Shown here: positions 5,398 to 7,180 of the stretch, piece by piece
Layout of the letters: each line of letters starts with the position of its first letter
Position numbering within the stretch: the stretch's first letter is position 1
Origin: CAYSPU01 sp964432995
GTDB lineage: Bacteria > Verrucomicrobiota > Verrucomicrobiia > Limisphaerales > JAHDYP01
Direction of reading: 5' to 3'
Assembly (NCBI GenBank): GCA_964432995.1
Contig: CAYSPU010000283.1
Location: forward strand, 1 to 7,180
DNA: 7,180 nt
Program-made: the position numbers and the translations under genes
Notes under the pieces: generated by a model
What the model saw: only the letters and a program-made list of their open reading frames with translations
Told to the model about the DNA's origin: nothing
The model's database searches: none

Positions 5398-7180
5398 ATG
5401 AAACCCGCCCCCAGTCTGGCCCGGACGCTGGCAGTGGCCTCCTTTGTGTTATGTGCCCTCGCCCTGCTGCTCGCCGGAGGGCTTCAGCTTTTCTTCAGCA
5501 TCCAGACACATCGCGCCCTCGTTTCCGCCCAGCAACGGCTCATCGCCCAGGAAGCCGCCCGCACCGTCAGCCAGTTCATTCAGGACCGGCTCAACGCCCT
5601 GGAAGCCGCCACCCGACTGGCCGATCCCGACCGGGCTGCGGCGGCCGACCAGGAGCGGATGCTGGCGGGTCTGCTGGGATTGCAGTCGGCCTTCCGGCAG
5701 TTGGCGCTGCTGAACGACGAGGATGTTCTCACAGCCAGCGCATCGCGGTTGCCCAAAACCGCCCTGCGCTCTCTGGCCGAAGGGCTTTCGCCGGCCGCCC
5801 GGGCGGACGTCCGGCGGCAACAGAGGCACGTGAGCGAAGTCTACATGGACGCCGTGACCTTCGAACCCCTGGTCACCCTGGCGGTGCCGGTGCGCGACGT
5901 GTTCGGCGACTGGAAGGGGACGCTGGCGGCGGAGGTCAACCTGAAGTTCATGTGGGACGTGGTGGACCAGCTCAAGGTGGGACAGAGCGGCTGGGCCTAC
6001 GTCGTGGACCGTCGAGGCACAATCATCGCCGCCGGCGACACCGCCCGGGTGTTGCGGAGCGAGAGCCGCGCGCACGTGCCCATGATCGCGGAGTTCATCC
6101 GCAACCCCACGGCCGGGCGGGACGTGGGCACACACACCCATCGCGGGCTCACCGGAACGATGGTGCTCGGCAGCTACGTGCCTTTGGGCACGCCCACTTG
6201 GGCCGTTGTGACCGAACTCCCCTGGGTCGAGGCCCACCGCCAGATCCTGGGGGAAGTCATCGTCTCCCTGTCCATCATCCTGGCCATGTCCGTCGTCGCC
6301 GGCCTGGTGGGCGCGTCCGTCTCCCGCCGCCTGACCGCCCACCTGAGCGACCTGACGAAGACCGCGGTGCAGATCGCCTCCGGACACCGGGAATTGCAGG
6401 CCGCGGTGGGCGGACCACGCGAAGTGGCGCACCTGGCCGTGGCCTTCAACAGCATGACGGCGCAGTTGCGGCAAAGCCTGGAGGCACTCGAAGCCCAGGT
6501 CGCCGAGGTGCGGCGCACCCAGGACGCCCTTCGGGTCGGGGAAGAACGTCTCCGTTTGGCGCTCGAGGGGGCCAGCGACGGCATCTGGGATTGGAGCCTC
6601 GATACGGGAGAGCTGCATTTCAATCCGCGCTGGTACACCATGCTCGGCTACGAGCCGGACGAGTTCCCCGCTTCCCATGAGAATTGGCGGCGCCTCCTCC
6701 ACCCGGAAGACGTCGAGAGGACCGACCGGCTTGTCCGGAAGGCGACGGACACGGGAACGGCGTTCGTCGCCGAGTTCCGGCTCAAGGGCAAGAACGGCCA
6801 GTGGCGGTGGATTCTATCGCGCGGCAAGGTCGTGGAATCGGATGCCACGGGGAAATCGGTTCGGCTGGCCGGTTCCCACGCGGACATCACCGAACGCAAG
6901 CTGGCCGAGCAACAAATCCAGAAGCTCAACGCCGAGCTGGAAGAGCGGGTCGAGCAGCGGACCAAACAGCTCGCGGCCGCCAACAAGGAACTGGAGGCCT
7001 TCGCCTACTCCGTCTCCCACGATCTGCGCGCTCCGTTGCGCGCGATTGGCGGCTTCACACGGATCCTGGTCGAGGACTACGCGGGGGCGCTCGACGCGGA
7101 GGGCAGGAGCGCGTGCGATGTGATCCTCGGCAACACGCAGCGCATGTGCCAGCTCATTGAGGATCTGCTGGCCTTCTCCC
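5398..7180 (+). CDS. Transmembrane sensor histidine kinase (Cache-HAMP-PAS-HisKA), 3' truncated
   Basis: The frame starts at ATG 5398 (no clear Shine-Dalgarno), 13 bases after the binding-protein stop, and is still open at the window end: 594 codons are visible. Membrane segment 1 spans about residues 11-33. A periplasmic sensor of roughly 240 residues follows, with a Cache-like VGQSGWAYVVDRRGTIIAAGD (194-214) and a later GSYVPLGTPTWAVVTELPW. Membrane segment 2 is at about 287-308, HAMP at about 309-362 (SRRLTAHLSDLTKTAVQIASG...EVAHLAVAFNSMTAQL), and a helical linker follows. The PAS/PAC domain runs from about 382 to 505 (ALEGASDGIWDWSLDTGELHF, WYTMLGYEPDEF, LHPEDVERT, GSHADITERK). A coiled coil (502-535) leads into HisKA with SVSHDLRAPLRAIGGF, so His541 is the likely phosphorylation site. 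The HATPase domain should follow beyond the window. The adjacent lipoprotein is a likely partner. The cognate regulator is not seen. Confidence 0.94.
   Translation, partial: MKPAPSLARTLAVASFVLCALALLLAGGLQLFFSIQTHRALVSAQQRLIAQEAARTVSQFIQDRLNALEAATRLADPDRAAAADQERMLAGLLGLQSAFRQLALLNDEDVLTASASRLPKTALRSLAEGLSPAARADVRRQQRHVSEVYMDAVTFEPLVTLAVPVRDVFGDWKGTLAAEVNLKFMWDVVDQLKVGQSGWAYVVDRRGTIIAAGDTARVLRSESRAHVPMIAEFIRNPTAGRDVGTHTHRGLTGTMVLGSYVPLGTPTWAVVTELPWVEAHRQILGEVIVSLSIILAMSVVAGLVGASVSRRLTAHLSDLTKTAVQIASGHRELQAAVGGPREVAHLAVAFNSMTAQLRQSLEALEAQVAEVRRTQDALRVGEERLRLALEGASDGIWDWSLDTGELHFNPRWYTMLGYEPDEFPASHENWRRLLHPEDVERTDRLVRKATDTGTAFVAEFRLKGKNGQWRWILSRGKVVESDATGKSVRLAGSHADITERKLAEQQIQKLNAELEERVEQRTKQLAAANKELEAFAYSVSHDLRAPLRAIGGFTRILVEDYAGALDAEGRSACDVILGNTQRMCQLIEDLLAFS

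Noticed and set aside
5449..6702. 417-codon minus-strand and 409-codon plus-strand alternative frames over the kinase
   Set aside because: Both overlap the clear Cache-HAMP-PAS-HisKA frame and have low-complexity Arg/Gly/Pro/His composition without domains.

Overview
The window is GC-rich, densely coded DNA with every supported gene on the + strand. The gene families suggest the PVC superphylum, most likely Verrucomicrobiota (a Limisphaerales/Pedosphaera-like lineage). The main pointers are the C-terminal type of the Gfo/Idh/MocA oxidoreductase, the VTC + DUF4956 pair, weak or absent Shine-Dalgarno sequences before several starts, and a substrate-binding lipoprotein next to a large PAS sensor kinase. 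This placement is inference from family resemblance, because no rRNA or other phylogenetic marker is present.

Layout. 1-705: C-terminal part of a Gfo/Idh/MocA oxidoreductase, cut by the window start. 705-1490: VTC-domain (polyphosphate polymerase-type) protein, whose start overlaps the preceding stop by one base. 1557-2240: DUF4956 membrane protein, the usual partner of bacterial VTC proteins. 2292-3485: FIST-domain protein whose frame is interrupted by one in-frame amber codon at 3189-3191; FIST homology continues in the same frame to a TGA at 3483-3485. 3486-3679: short region with a doubtful 62-codon ORF and a perfect 7-bp palindrome. 3680-4351: trmB, tRNA (guanine-N7)-methyltransferase, with a GTG start and an unusual C-terminal tail. 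4362-5384: ABC-type substrate-binding lipoprotein. 5398 to window end: hybrid-free N-terminal part of a transmembrane sensor histidine kinase (Cache-like sensor, HAMP, PAS/PAC, coiled coil, HisKA), cut before its ATPase domain.

How the genes relate. VTC and DUF4956 probably form a membrane-associated polyphosphate or related phosphotransfer module. The substrate-binding protein and kinase lie 13 bases apart with no permease or ATPase gene between them, which suggests ligand sensing rather than transport. TrmB is a housekeeping tRNA modification enzyme. No CRISPR array, insertion sequence, tRNA or rRNA was seen. I found no clearly new multi-gene system. The observations most worth checking are the interrupted FIST gene, the transporter-less binding protein/kinase pair, a 17-base exact direct repeat flanking the VTC gene, and the palindromic spacer before trmB.
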